NCBI GenBank assembly: GCA_904420585.1
Contig: CAJFVX010000003.1
Coordinates: 45,863 to 109,862, forward strand
Direction of reading: 5' to 3'
Source: Candidatus Howiella intestinavium
GTDB lineage: Bacteria; Bacillota; Clostridia; Oscillospirales; Acutalibacteraceae
DNA length: 64,000 bases
Shown: positions 1 to 7,300 of the stretch, in pieces
Numbering within the stretch: the stretch's first letter is position 1
How the letters are laid out: every line of letters begins with the position of its first letter
Translations under genes and position numbers: made by a program
Notes under the pieces: generated by a model
Seen by the model: only the letters and a program-made list of their open reading frames with translations
Database searches by the model: none
Told to the model about the DNA's origin: nothing

Positions 1-1083
1 CAGGCTTCGGGCAATGAAAAGTACGCCGAGCTGCTGAGCCTTGCCTATCGGCAGGTCATCGGCGCCCACAAGGCCTGCTATGACACCGAGGGCAATGTGC
101 TCTTTGTGTCCAAGGAGTGCTTCTCCAACGGCTGCGCCGCCACGGTGGACGTAACCTACCCCTCCATCCCCCTCTTCCTCATCTACAATCCCGAGCTGGT
201 CAAGGGGATGCTCCGGCCGGTATTCAAGTATGCGGCCACCGATAACTGGTTCTATGACTTCGCCCCCCACGACGCCGGCTGCTATCCCCTGGTCAACGGC
301 CAGGTGTACAGCCACGGCACCTGCCCCCAGTGGCAGATGCCGGTGGAGGAATGCGGCAACATGCTGGTGACCACCGCCGCCGTGGCCGCCGCCGAGAAGG
401 ACGCCGCCTTCGCCGAGGAAAACTGGGCGGCTCTGGAGAAGTGGTGCGCCTACCTGCTGAAGGAGGGCTACAACCCTGGCAACCAGCTGTGCACCGACGA
501 CTTCGCCGGTCACCTGGCCCACAACTGCAACCTGTCCTTAAAGGCCATTATGGGCATCGCCTCCTTCGGCATCCTCTGCAAAATGACCGGCCGGGAGAAT
601 GAGGCGGAAATCTACATGGACGCCGCCCGGAAGATGGCCGCCGACTGGCAGAAGGACACCGCCGAGGGCGACGGCACCTTCCGTCTGGCCTTCGACCAGC
701 CCGGCACCTACAGCATGAAGTACAACGTCATCTGGGATCAGCTTTTCGGCACCGGCCTCTTCCCGGCCGAAATCTTCAAGAAGGAGCTGAAAATCAACCT
801 GGAGCGGCACGCCAATCCCTACGGCCTGCCCCTGGACAACCGGGCGGATTACACCAAGTCCGACTGGCTGGTGTGGTCGGCCTGTTTAAGCGACGACAAG
901 GCCGACTTCGACAATCTGATTGAACGGCTCTGGCAGGGCTACAACGTCTCCGAATCCCGGGTGCCCATGACCGACTGGTACGATACCAAGACGGCCAAGA
1001 TGATTGGCTTCCAGCACCGCACGGTGCAGGGCGGTCTCTACATGAAGGTACTCATGGACAAGAAGACCTGCGCTTTGGATTAA
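1..1083 (+). CDS. Glutaminase (GtaA/DUF4965-DUF1793 type), 3' part, N-terminus outside window
   Basis: The frame is open from base 1, so only the C-terminal 360 residues are visible. The segment matches the six-hairpin (alpha/alpha) glutaminase domain found in fungal GtaA and in many gut Firmicutes and Bacteroides: DFAPHDAGCYPLVNGQ (about residues 87-102), a LAHNCNLSLKAI stretch and TYSMKYNVIWDQLFGTG. The family is thought to hydrolyse glutamine to glutamate and ammonia, often as a secreted or lipid-anchored protein; the missing N-terminus would show which. The C-terminus is complete and is followed by a strong terminator. It stands next to a secreted GH28 enzyme, which suggests a catabolic locus for plant or host material. 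Family assignment is fairly secure; enzymatic activity is inferred from the family. Confidence 0.8.
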   Translation, partial: QASGNEKYAELLSLAYRQVIGAHKACYDTEGNVLFVSKECFSNGCAATVDVTYPSIPLFLIYNPELVKGMLRPVFKYAATDNWFYDFAPHDAGCYPLVNGQVYSHGTCPQWQMPVEECGNMLVTTAAVAAAEKDAAFAEENWAALEKWCAYLLKEGYNPGNQLCTDDFAGHLAHNCNLSLKAIMGIASFGILCKMTGRENEAEIYMDAARKMAADWQKDTAEGDGTFRLAFDQPGTYSMKYNVIWDQLFGTGLFPAEIFKKELKINLERHANPYGLPLDNRADYTKSDWLVWSACLSDDKADFDNLIERLWQGYNVSESRVPMTDWYDTKTAKMIGFQHRTVQGGLYMKVLMDKKTCALD

Positions 1084-1100
1084 GATTTCTGTGATTTGGC

Positions 1101-1137
1101 AGCGGCGCCGCGTAAAAACGGCGCCGCTTTTCTTTTA
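1101..1137 (+). terminator. Intrinsic terminator after the glutaminase gene
   Basis: A perfect 9-bp stem (GCGGCGCCG at 1102-1110 with CGGCGCCGC at 1119-1127) closes an 8-nt loop and is followed by a T-rich tail (ttttcttttag). Confidence 0.85.
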
Positions 1138-1168
1138 GATTGGGGAGTCTCCATAAATGAGCAAATGG

Positions 1169-1210
1169 GCGCGGCCGGACATCTTATGGATGCCGGCCGC
1201 GCTTTCTTAT
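1169..1210 (+). terminator. Second hairpin in the convergent gap before the GH28 stop
   Basis: GCGCGGCCGG (1169-1178) pairs with CCGGCCGCGC (1193-1202), with an additional inner CATC/GATG stem. On the plus strand it is followed by tttcttatttta, a good U-tract. On the minus strand, the direction of the GH28 gene, the tail is poor, so it may serve both strands unequally. Confidence 0.6.
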
Positions 1211-1211
1211 T

Positions 1212-4200
1212 TTACTCTCTGGTATTTTGACTCTGCCGGGCCAGGACCCTGCAGATGGACATGATGTCCTGAATCAATATGCGGTTATCGCCATCCATGT
1301 CGCCTGTCTCCAGCTCCTCGGTTGTGGGATCCTGGCCGGTGGCATTCCGGGCCAATATCCTGCAGGCTGCCATCACATCCTGGATATCGATACTACCGTC
1401 CCGGTTTACATCCCCCTTCTTAAGGGAGGCAAGCAGGGCACCAGAGGCCGCCTGCAGGGCTTCGGCGGCTTCATCCGCCTGGGCCTGGGTGGCATCCGGA
1501 TTTTCATTGACCGTCCGGGCCTCCTCCAGCGCCTGCCGGAAAGCCTCCTTCACAGCCGCCTGGGCATAGGTATCCAGCGTATCGTACAAGGCTTCGGCCT
1601 GGGAAATGGCTTCCTGCAGCGCCGTCTTGTCGCACACCTGCTCCGGCTCCTCCACAGTAACGTTTACAGCCGCCGTATAGCCCCCCAGATTCTCATAGGC
1701 TGCATCCGCCTCCAGCTGTCCAATCAGCGTCTGGGTTCCCGCCTGGTCAGGGCGGTAGGCGTCGGTATTCCAATGCACAGCGGCTTCCGTCTTACTGCCG
1801 TCGGAAAGCTGTACCGTAACCTGCTGGGGCAGCGGCAGGTCAGCGGCCAAAGTGCCATAGGGTACGGTGATGTCGGCCGGGTTTTCCACCGCCGTCACAA
1901 AGGGCGAATCCCGCACCACGACCCGTACCTGGGCCTGCAGGCTGCCGGCCTCGGCTATATCCTCGTTTTCCCCAAGGGATGCAGTAAAGGTATAGACCCC
2001 CGGCACGGCGGGGTCGTAGGCCGCGTCGGCCGTAAAGCCGGTAAGCGCTGCATCCAGGACGCGCCCGTCCTCCACAAGGACGCCGGCCGTCTCGGGGAAG
2101 GGGATGTCGGCGGCCGAGGTGCCGCGCATCACCGTCAAATCCGGAAGGCCCAGCACATACTGCGCTTTCGCCGGATCCGCCACGGCTTCTTCGCTGTAGT
2201 CGGCCCGGGCGATTTCCTGCCGCACATCGGCGTTCTGCAGCGTATTGGTACAGTTTTCAAACCGGATATTGTCCGCCCACCGGATGGTATAGGCCCAGCC
2301 GGTGGATTCGCCTACCGACGTGTGCTCGGGATATCCGCTGCCGATGCCGCCGGAGAAGCCCGGTACGGTAGTGTACCCGCCCGGCATCTCCAGGTTGACG
2401 TTCTTAAACAGCACATTGGAGATACGGTGATCCCTGCCGTCGTTAATGGTGTTCTTCTGGGGATCCAGGCCGAGAATCATGGCCTCGTGGACGTTGTCGC
2501 TCTCCCGGTGGCAATAGGGATGGTTGAGGGGATTGGTATAGTTCAAATCCTCTATGGTTATATCCCGGATACGGCCCAGATGCTTAAAGGAGTCATCCAC
2601 ACCCGAAGGCATACGGTACCGGTTGCCCACGCAGAAGAAGAGGACGTTGTCCACATTGTTCATATCCACCCGCTTAAAGGAGATGTTCTCCATATCCGAG
2701 CCGTCCACCGCCTGCAGGGTGATGCCCGAGAGCCCCACGCCCTTCATCCAGATGTCTTCAAAATGGTAGTTCCGGAAGTCGTCCACCGAGTCGGTGCCGA
2801 ACTTGATGCCGTTGCAGTAGGACTGCATATAGACGTTCCGCACATCCACATTGCAGCTGGGGATGTCGTTGCCGCTCTTGGGGCAGAAGGCGTCGTCCCC
2901 GGCGATGATGAAGCAGTTCTCCACCGTGACATTGCTGGAGTTGACCGGGTCGATGCCGTCCCGGTTGGGGGCCACATGGTTGGTGATGCTGACGTTGCGG
3001 ATGGTGATGTTCTCGCTCTCAAAGGGCACCAGCGTCCAGAAGGGGCTCTGCACCATGCGCACATTCTCCACTGTCACGTCGGCCGAATGGGCAAAGTAGA
3101 GGATACAGGGCCGCTGGTTGGAGGGATCGTTCTGGTTAAAGGCGTAAAATCCGTTGCCGTTGATGGCGCCGCCCCCCGTTATCTTTACGTTGGTGGCGTC
3201 CTCAAAGTAGATGATGCCCCGTCCCAGCTGGTGGTTGGCGTTGTAGCCCCGGGAGGGAATGACCTTATTGTACACATTCCTGTCCATGTTGGCCAGGATT
3301 TCGGCCGAGGGATCGATAAACAGGGTCATGTCGCTCTCCAGGGTGATCTGTCCCGTGTAGAAGACGCCGTTTTCCAGCAGCACCGTGCCGCCGGTGTAGG
3401 CCGCGGCCTTGATGGCCTTTGCGATGGCCTCGGTGTCGTCGGTGACGCCGTCGCCCACGGCGCCGAAGTCCTTGACGTTGTACACATGCTCCTCCGGCAT
3501 GAGGCCCCGGGCCAGGGAGGCGCTGTCATAGACCTTTACCTGATCCACATACAAAGTGTTCTCCTGCTCGGCGCCGAAGCTTACACAGCTGACCGACGAT
3601 ACATCCTCCGCAAAGGACGCCCCGCCGTACCGCTTGGCCCCGTCCACATAAAAATCGTACCGCTTGGTGTCGGTGTTCAGCACCAGCTTGATGTGGAACC
3701 AGTTGCCGGCGCAGTAATAGTTGTTGGGCACCTCCTGGTCGCACACATACACCCAGTTGTCCCCGTTGGAGATAAAGAAGCTGTTCCGGTAGAAGGCCAC
3801 CTTGGCCGCCACCCGGCCCTCTGCATCGGTCAGGACGGGGACGGTTACCCAGCCCGATTCCACGGGCTTTACCTTGGCCTCCACCGTCAAATCGCCGCTG
3901 ACCGGGTCGAACTGCCGGGATGCCTGCACCGGCGTGCCGGTGTTCTCCAGCATGAGGCTCTTGTCGGACCGGAAGGGGACTTCGGCCACCGCCGCTTCCC
4001 CGTTTACGGCCTGCCAGGTTTCGGGCTGGCTGCCGGTGGCCAGGCTGTTGAAATCCTCCTCCACCAGGTAGATTTCGGTATTGTCATAGAGCTTTACATA
4101 ATCTATCTGCAGCATCCCGTCCCCATACTGCCGGATGGCATACCGGACGGTTTGCAGATTTTCCGCATGCTCCGCAAAGGGGATATCCTGGGCCTTGCGC

Positions 4201-6167
4201 AGATGGTTCACCCACACGTCGTAGGTTCCGGCGTCCATGCCCACCGCCAGCTTGACGGTATACCAGGTGTCGGCGGTATAGGGGACAATGTCCACACAGC
4301 CCTCGGCCGAGGCCGCCTGGATATAGCCGTTCCGGCCGAAGACAAGGCCGCCTAACTGCCGGCCCGCCGCGTCTTCCAGCATGGGGATATCCATCTGCTG
4401 GCTGCCGGCGCTGCTCTTCACACGGGTTTCCAGAATCATCTGGCCGGCGGCCGGGGTCTCCAGCGTCCGGGTTATGCCGATTTCCGGGGCGTCCCAGACC
4501 GTCTTGTGGACAGATACCTGCCGCCGGTTGGTAATCTGCCGGGTCTGGGCGGGACCGTAGGCCTCCAGCTCGCTGACCTGGATGCCCTGGTCCCCTGTGT
4601 TGGAGGTGCCGTATACCCGCAGATACCGGATTTCGGTATCCGCAAAGGGCAGTTCAATGGCGTTTTCCCACTGTACAAATTCGTAATCCGCCGCCGGCAC
4701 AAGGGTTTCATAGCTCACGCCGTCCCGGCTGCCCTGGATTTCCAGGTTCTGGGTCCGGGTGCCCCAGCGGGGGATGATTTTAATGCCCACCCGGTTGACG
4801 GTCATGACGCTCTGCAGATCCACCGTCAGGATGCCGGGCATGCCCTTGCTGGCCCAGTAGCTGTCCACGCTGCCGTCCACCGGGCTGCCCTCCCAGTTGA
4901 TGGTGTTGTACTGATAGGGGCAGTGCAGCGCCAGGTTGACACCGGCTTCCACCTGCTCCTGGTTTGCGGTCAGAGAAACCGTATTGTCGCCGTCGGTCCC
5001 GTAGGCTGTATAGCCGGTGGGGACGGCGTCGGAAGTGTCCAGATTGAAGACGTCATTGAGATAATACCGGTAGGCGTCGTCCGGCGCAGGGCCTTCGCTG
5101 CGCTCCCCCTCGGGGATGACCGGGTTGTCGGTCAGGGCGTTGGACACCGCCTTTCCCCGGGCGGGCAGGACCATCAGGAAGAAGTTGCGCACATTGCCGT
5201 CGTTCAGCTTGTCTACCAGCACCGTCTCGCCCATGGCGTAGTCCTTTTTGTAAATGCTGTATTCGGTGCCGTCCCCGGTGGTCATGACATCCTGTGTCTT
5301 TTCCCATCCGGCAAATTCTGTGGCCGCATAGGAGGAAACCACGGCGGCGTATACCTCTATATCCTGCTCGGCAAAGAAGTAGATGTCCCGCTTATCCAGC
5401 TTGCGGCTGATGATATAGTCGCAGCCTATAAACTGGCGGGGCAGACGGTCGATGGCGTAATCCTCCGCATTCTCGGAGGTCCCTTCGCTGCCGTCGGGGT
5501 CGTAGTCGATGGAATAGATGCAGGTGCCCGGCTGCAAATTCGTCTCCATGCGGTACCAGCCCGCGTCCCAATCGGAGGTGTTGAACTTGGTCACGCTTGG
5601 GACCGGCGGCGCCAGGTCGATGACGCTGGTCTTATAAATGGGGATGTACTGACCGGCTGCGTCTGCTGCACCCAGCTCTATGACACTGCCGTTTTCCACC
5701 CTTTTTTCGTACAGCTCCATAGAGCCCTCCTCCGTCCCGATTGTCAAATCGGACGCTTCATATGTTTCCATCCAGCCCGGCTTTTCCGAACCGGCCGGCA
5801 GGGCGATATACAGCGTGCCCGACCGGTACACCTGGAACCGGGCAAGGGATTCCGCACCCGTCCAGTCCGCCGAAGCTGCGGCCGGACGAATCCACACGCT
5901 GCCCGCCAGGGTTGCGGGGATTTCGGTAAAGGCCGCGTCGGCGTCGCTGTAAACCCGGTCGCCTGCGGCCAAATCCTGCCGGATGCTCCAGCTGTCCGCA
6001 TGCGCCGCGTCCCCACAGGCGAGACCGTCTACGACCGGCTTCTCCTCCGGCACGGTGTAGACCGGCGGCGGCGTATCCGGCAGCTTGGCCGATTGGGCCG
6101 TCAGCGGCAGGCTGGCCGCCGTCATCACCACGGCCAGAAAAGCCGCGCATATCTTTCTTTTATACAT
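1212..6167 (-). CDS. Secreted multidomain GH28 (polygalacturonase-type) protein with F5/8C, LamG-like, Ig-like, FIVAR and dockerin modules
   Basis: 1651 residues. A Sec signal peptide covers about residues 1-26 (KRK followed by a hydrophobic core ending near AQS). An F5/8 type C (discoidin) module lies near 415-540, then two LamG/concanavalin-like regions. The GH28 parallel beta-helix begins near 890 with YNVKDFGAVGDGVTDD and carries the family signatures NRDGIDP, AGDDAFCPKSG (about 1088) and a NGIKFGTDS stretch. Two Ig-like repeats, a helical FIVAR-like segment and a C-terminal type I dockerin follow. The dockerin has duplicated Ca-binding loops GDVNRDGSIDIQDV and GDMDGDNRILIQDI near 1585-1640. 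Known family members cleave pectic galacturonan or related glycans; the exact substrate cannot be read from sequence. The dockerin predicts attachment to a cohesin scaffold not present here. It is divergent from an AraC regulator that is its likely controller. Confidence 0.88.
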   Translation of the reverse strand: MYKRKICAAFLAVVMTAASLPLTAQSAKLPDTPPPVYTVPEEKPVVDGLACGDAAHADSWSIRQDLAAGDRVYSDADAAFTEIPATLAGSVWIRPAAASADWTGAESLARFQVYRSGTLYIALPAGSEKPGWMETYEASDLTIGTEEGSMELYEKRVENGSVIELGAADAAGQYIPIYKTSVIDLAPPVPSVTKFNTSDWDAGWYRMETNLQPGTCIYSIDYDPDGSEGTSENAEDYAIDRLPRQFIGCDYIISRKLDKRDIYFFAEQDIEVYAAVVSSYAATEFAGWEKTQDVMTTGDGTEYSIYKKDYAMGETVLVDKLNDGNVRNFFLMVLPARGKAVSNALTDNPVIPEGERSEGPAPDDAYRYYLNDVFNLDTSDAVPTGYTAYGTDGDNTVSLTANQEQVEAGVNLALHCPYQYNTINWEGSPVDGSVDSYWASKGMPGILTVDLQSVMTVNRVGIKIIPRWGTRTQNLEIQGSRDGVSYETLVPAADYEFVQWENAIELPFADTEIRYLRVYGTSNTGDQGIQVSELEAYGPAQTRQITNRRQVSVHKTVWDAPEIGITRTLETPAAGQMILETRVKSSAGSQQMDIPMLEDAAGRQLGGLVFGRNGYIQAASAEGCVDIVPYTADTWYTVKLAVGMDAGTYDVWVNHLRKAQDIPFAEHAENLQTVRYAIRQYGDGMLQIDYVKLYDNTEIYLVEEDFNSLATGSQPETWQAVNGEAAVAEVPFRSDKSLMLENTGTPVQASRQFDPVSGDLTVEAKVKPVESGWVTVPVLTDAEGRVAAKVAFYRNSFFISNGDNWVYVCDQEVPNNYYCAGNWFHIKLVLNTDTKRYDFYVDGAKRYGGASFAEDVSSVSCVSFGAEQENTLYVDQVKVYDSASLARGLMPEEHVYNVKDFGAVGDGVTDDTEAIAKAIKAAAYTGGTVLLENGVFYTGQITLESDMTLFIDPSAEILANMDRNVYNKVIPSRGYNANHQLGRGIIYFEDATNVKITGGGAINGNGFYAFNQNDPSNQRPCILYFAHSADVTVENVRMVQSPFWTLVPFESENITIRNVSITNHVAPNRDGIDPVNSSNVTVENCFIIAGDDAFCPKSGNDIPSCNVDVRNVYMQSYCNGIKFGTDSVDDFRNYHFEDIWMKGVGLSGITLQAVDGSDMENISFKRVDMNNVDNVLFFCVGNRYRMPSGVDDSFKHLGRIRDITIEDLNYTNPLNHPYCHRESDNVHEAMILGLDPQKNTINDGRDHRISNVLFKNVNLEMPGGYTTVPGFSGGIGSGYPEHTSVGESTGWAYTIRWADNIRFENCTNTLQNADVRQEIARADYSEEAVADPAKAQYVLGLPDLTVMRGTSAADIPFPETAGVLVEDGRVLDAALTGFTADAAYDPAVPGVYTFTASLGENEDIAEAGSLQAQVRVVVRDSPFVTAVENPADITVPYGTLAADLPLPQQVTVQLSDGSKTEAAVHWNTDAYRPDQAGTQTLIGQLEADAAYENLGGYTAAVNVTVEEPEQVCDKTALQEAISQAEALYDTLDTYAQAAVKEAFRQALEEARTVNENPDATQAQADEAAEALQAASGALLASLKKGDVNRDGSIDIQDVMAACRILARNATGQDPTTEELETGDMDGDNRILIQDIMSICRVLARQSQNTRE

Positions 6168-6237
6168 GGCTTACCCCTCCTTTTGCATTTCCGGGAAATG
6201 TGTATAGCCTCTGGTATCAGTATACTTGAACAAATCA

Positions 6238-6272
6238 ACAATACAATTGCATTTATATGCGTTGTGTATTGT
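6238..6272. promoter_or_regulatory. Imperfect inverted repeat between the GH28 and AraC genes, candidate AraC operator
   Basis: ACAATACAATTGCAT (6238-6252) and ATGCGTTGTGTATTGT (6257-6272) are near-complementary arms around a 4-nt centre. The right arm overlaps the -35 of the araC-like gene and the left arm lies upstream of the GH28 promoter region. The position fits an operator for divergent control. Binding is inferred. Confidence 0.5.
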
Positions 6273-6297
6273 AAATCCGCGTATTCTATATTATAAT
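6269..6297 (+). promoter_or_regulatory. Sigma-A promoter for the AraC-family gene
   Basis: -35 TTGTAA (6269-6274), 17-bp spacer, -10 TATAAT (6292-6297). The start codon lies about 34 bp downstream of the -10. Confidence 0.7.
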
Positions 6298-6330
6298 AAA
6301 CCTATAATTTTTTATAAAGCAGGGGATAAT

Positions 6331-7182
6331 ATGGCTATTCTGCGGGAATACCGGGACAATAAGGTTTATTTTCATCACACCATGGACCTGCATCCCAGGG
6401 CAGCCGACTTCGGCATCCATGTCCACGAGGAGTGCGAGCTGCTGTATTTTGTCTCGGGGAACGCCCAGTGTCTGGTGGAAACCACCGTGTATCCTCTGGA
6501 ACCCCATTCCCTGCTGGTCATCCGGAATATGGAGTCCCATATGATCCGCATCCAGGGGGACGCCGCCTACGAACGGTACGGCATCCACTTTTTCCCCGGT
6601 TTGCTGGATTCGGTAGATCCCGCCCACACCCTGCTGCGTCCCTTCCTGGACCGGCCTTTGGGACAGGACAATCTATATCACGCGGAGGAATTTGCGGGAA
6701 TCCGTCCTCATGAGCTGTTTCTCTCCATGGTGTCCGCCGACCCGTCGGAGGAAAGCCAGCGGCGGACACTCCTTTTGTATCTCTATCCCCTCTTCGGCCA
6801 GATTCTGGAGGCCTTCCGGAAAAAGCAGACCGGCCGCAAAGCGCCGGCCAAGCAGGGCATGGCCCAGGAGATGGTGGCCTATATCAACCGCCACCTGTTT
6901 GAAGAGCTGTCCCTGGAGGCCCTGAGCCAGCAGTTCTTCATGAGCCAGTCCCAGCTCAATCGGATATTCAAAGAGCAGGTGGGCTCCTCCGTCTGGGACT
7001 ATATCCTCTACAAGCGCCTGGTGGCTGCACGGAACCTTATCCGGGACGGGCATTCGGCAGGCGACGCCTGCGCCGCCTGCGGCTTCAAAGACTATTCCTC
7101 CTTTTACCGCTCCTATGTCCGGCGGTTCGGCTCTTCGCCGAAACAGGACATGCTAATCCGCTCCCCCGGCGTCCCCGGTTAA
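6331..7182 (+). CDS. AraC/XylS family transcriptional regulator with cupin sensor domain
   Basis: 283 residues from the ATG at 6331, which is preceded by AGGGG; the longer open frame from 6226 would run through the promoter and is rejected. The N-terminal half is an AraC-type cupin (HHTMDLHPR, HVHEECELLYFVSGNAQC, MESHMIRI), the arm that senses a small ligand. The C-terminal about 100 residues carry the double helix-turn-helix (SLEALSQQFFMSQSQLNRIFK and SAGDACAACGFKDYSSFYRSY, ending in the FGSSPKQ tail). It is transcribed away from the dockerin GH28 gene, and the shared 163-bp gap contains an inverted repeat, so local control of polysaccharide use is the simplest reading. The ligand is unknown. 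Confidence 0.85.
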   Translation: MAILREYRDNKVYFHHTMDLHPRAADFGIHVHEECELLYFVSGNAQCLVETTVYPLEPHSLLVIRNMESHMIRIQGDAAYERYGIHFFPGLLDSVDPAHTLLRPFLDRPLGQDNLYHAEEFAGIRPHELFLSMVSADPSEESQRRTLLLYLYPLFGQILEAFRKKQTGRKAPAKQGMAQEMVAYINRHLFEELSLEALSQQFFMSQSQLNRIFKEQVGSSVWDYILYKRLVAARNLIRDGHSAGDACAACGFKDYSSFYRSYVRRFGSSPKQDMLIRSPGVPG

Positions 7183-7192
7183 TGCGGAAAAT

Positions 7193-7235
7193 GGAGGCCG
7201 GCGCCGTACATGGCGCTGGCCTCCACCCATCTTTT
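7193..7235 (+). terminator. Terminator after the AraC-family gene
   Basis: GGAGGCC-GCGCC (7193-7205) pairs with GGCGCTGGCCTCC (7212-7224) and is followed by acccatcttttgta, a moderate T-tract. Confidence 0.6.
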
Positions 7236-7246
7236 GTATATAGAAT

Positions 7247-7283
7247 AAGCCGGTTTTGGGCCGCAGCCCAAAACCGGCTTTTG
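7247..7283. terminator. Bidirectional terminator between araC-like gene and adhE
   Basis: A perfect 15-bp stem (AAGCCGGTTTTGGGC, 7247-7261) with a 4-nt loop and its complement at 7266-7280. T-rich flanks occur on both strands, so it can end both convergent transcripts. Confidence 0.8.
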
Positions 7284-7300
7284 CACACTATATCCGTATC

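Noticed and set aside
1227..4355. 1042-codon open frame on the plus strand opposite the GH28 gene
   Set aside because: Shadow of a GC-rich coding strand; the minus-strand frame has signal peptide, GH28 and dockerin motifs, while this one has none. Similar long antisense frames at 7256-9508, 52637-54373 and 4506-6296 are rejected on the same grounds.
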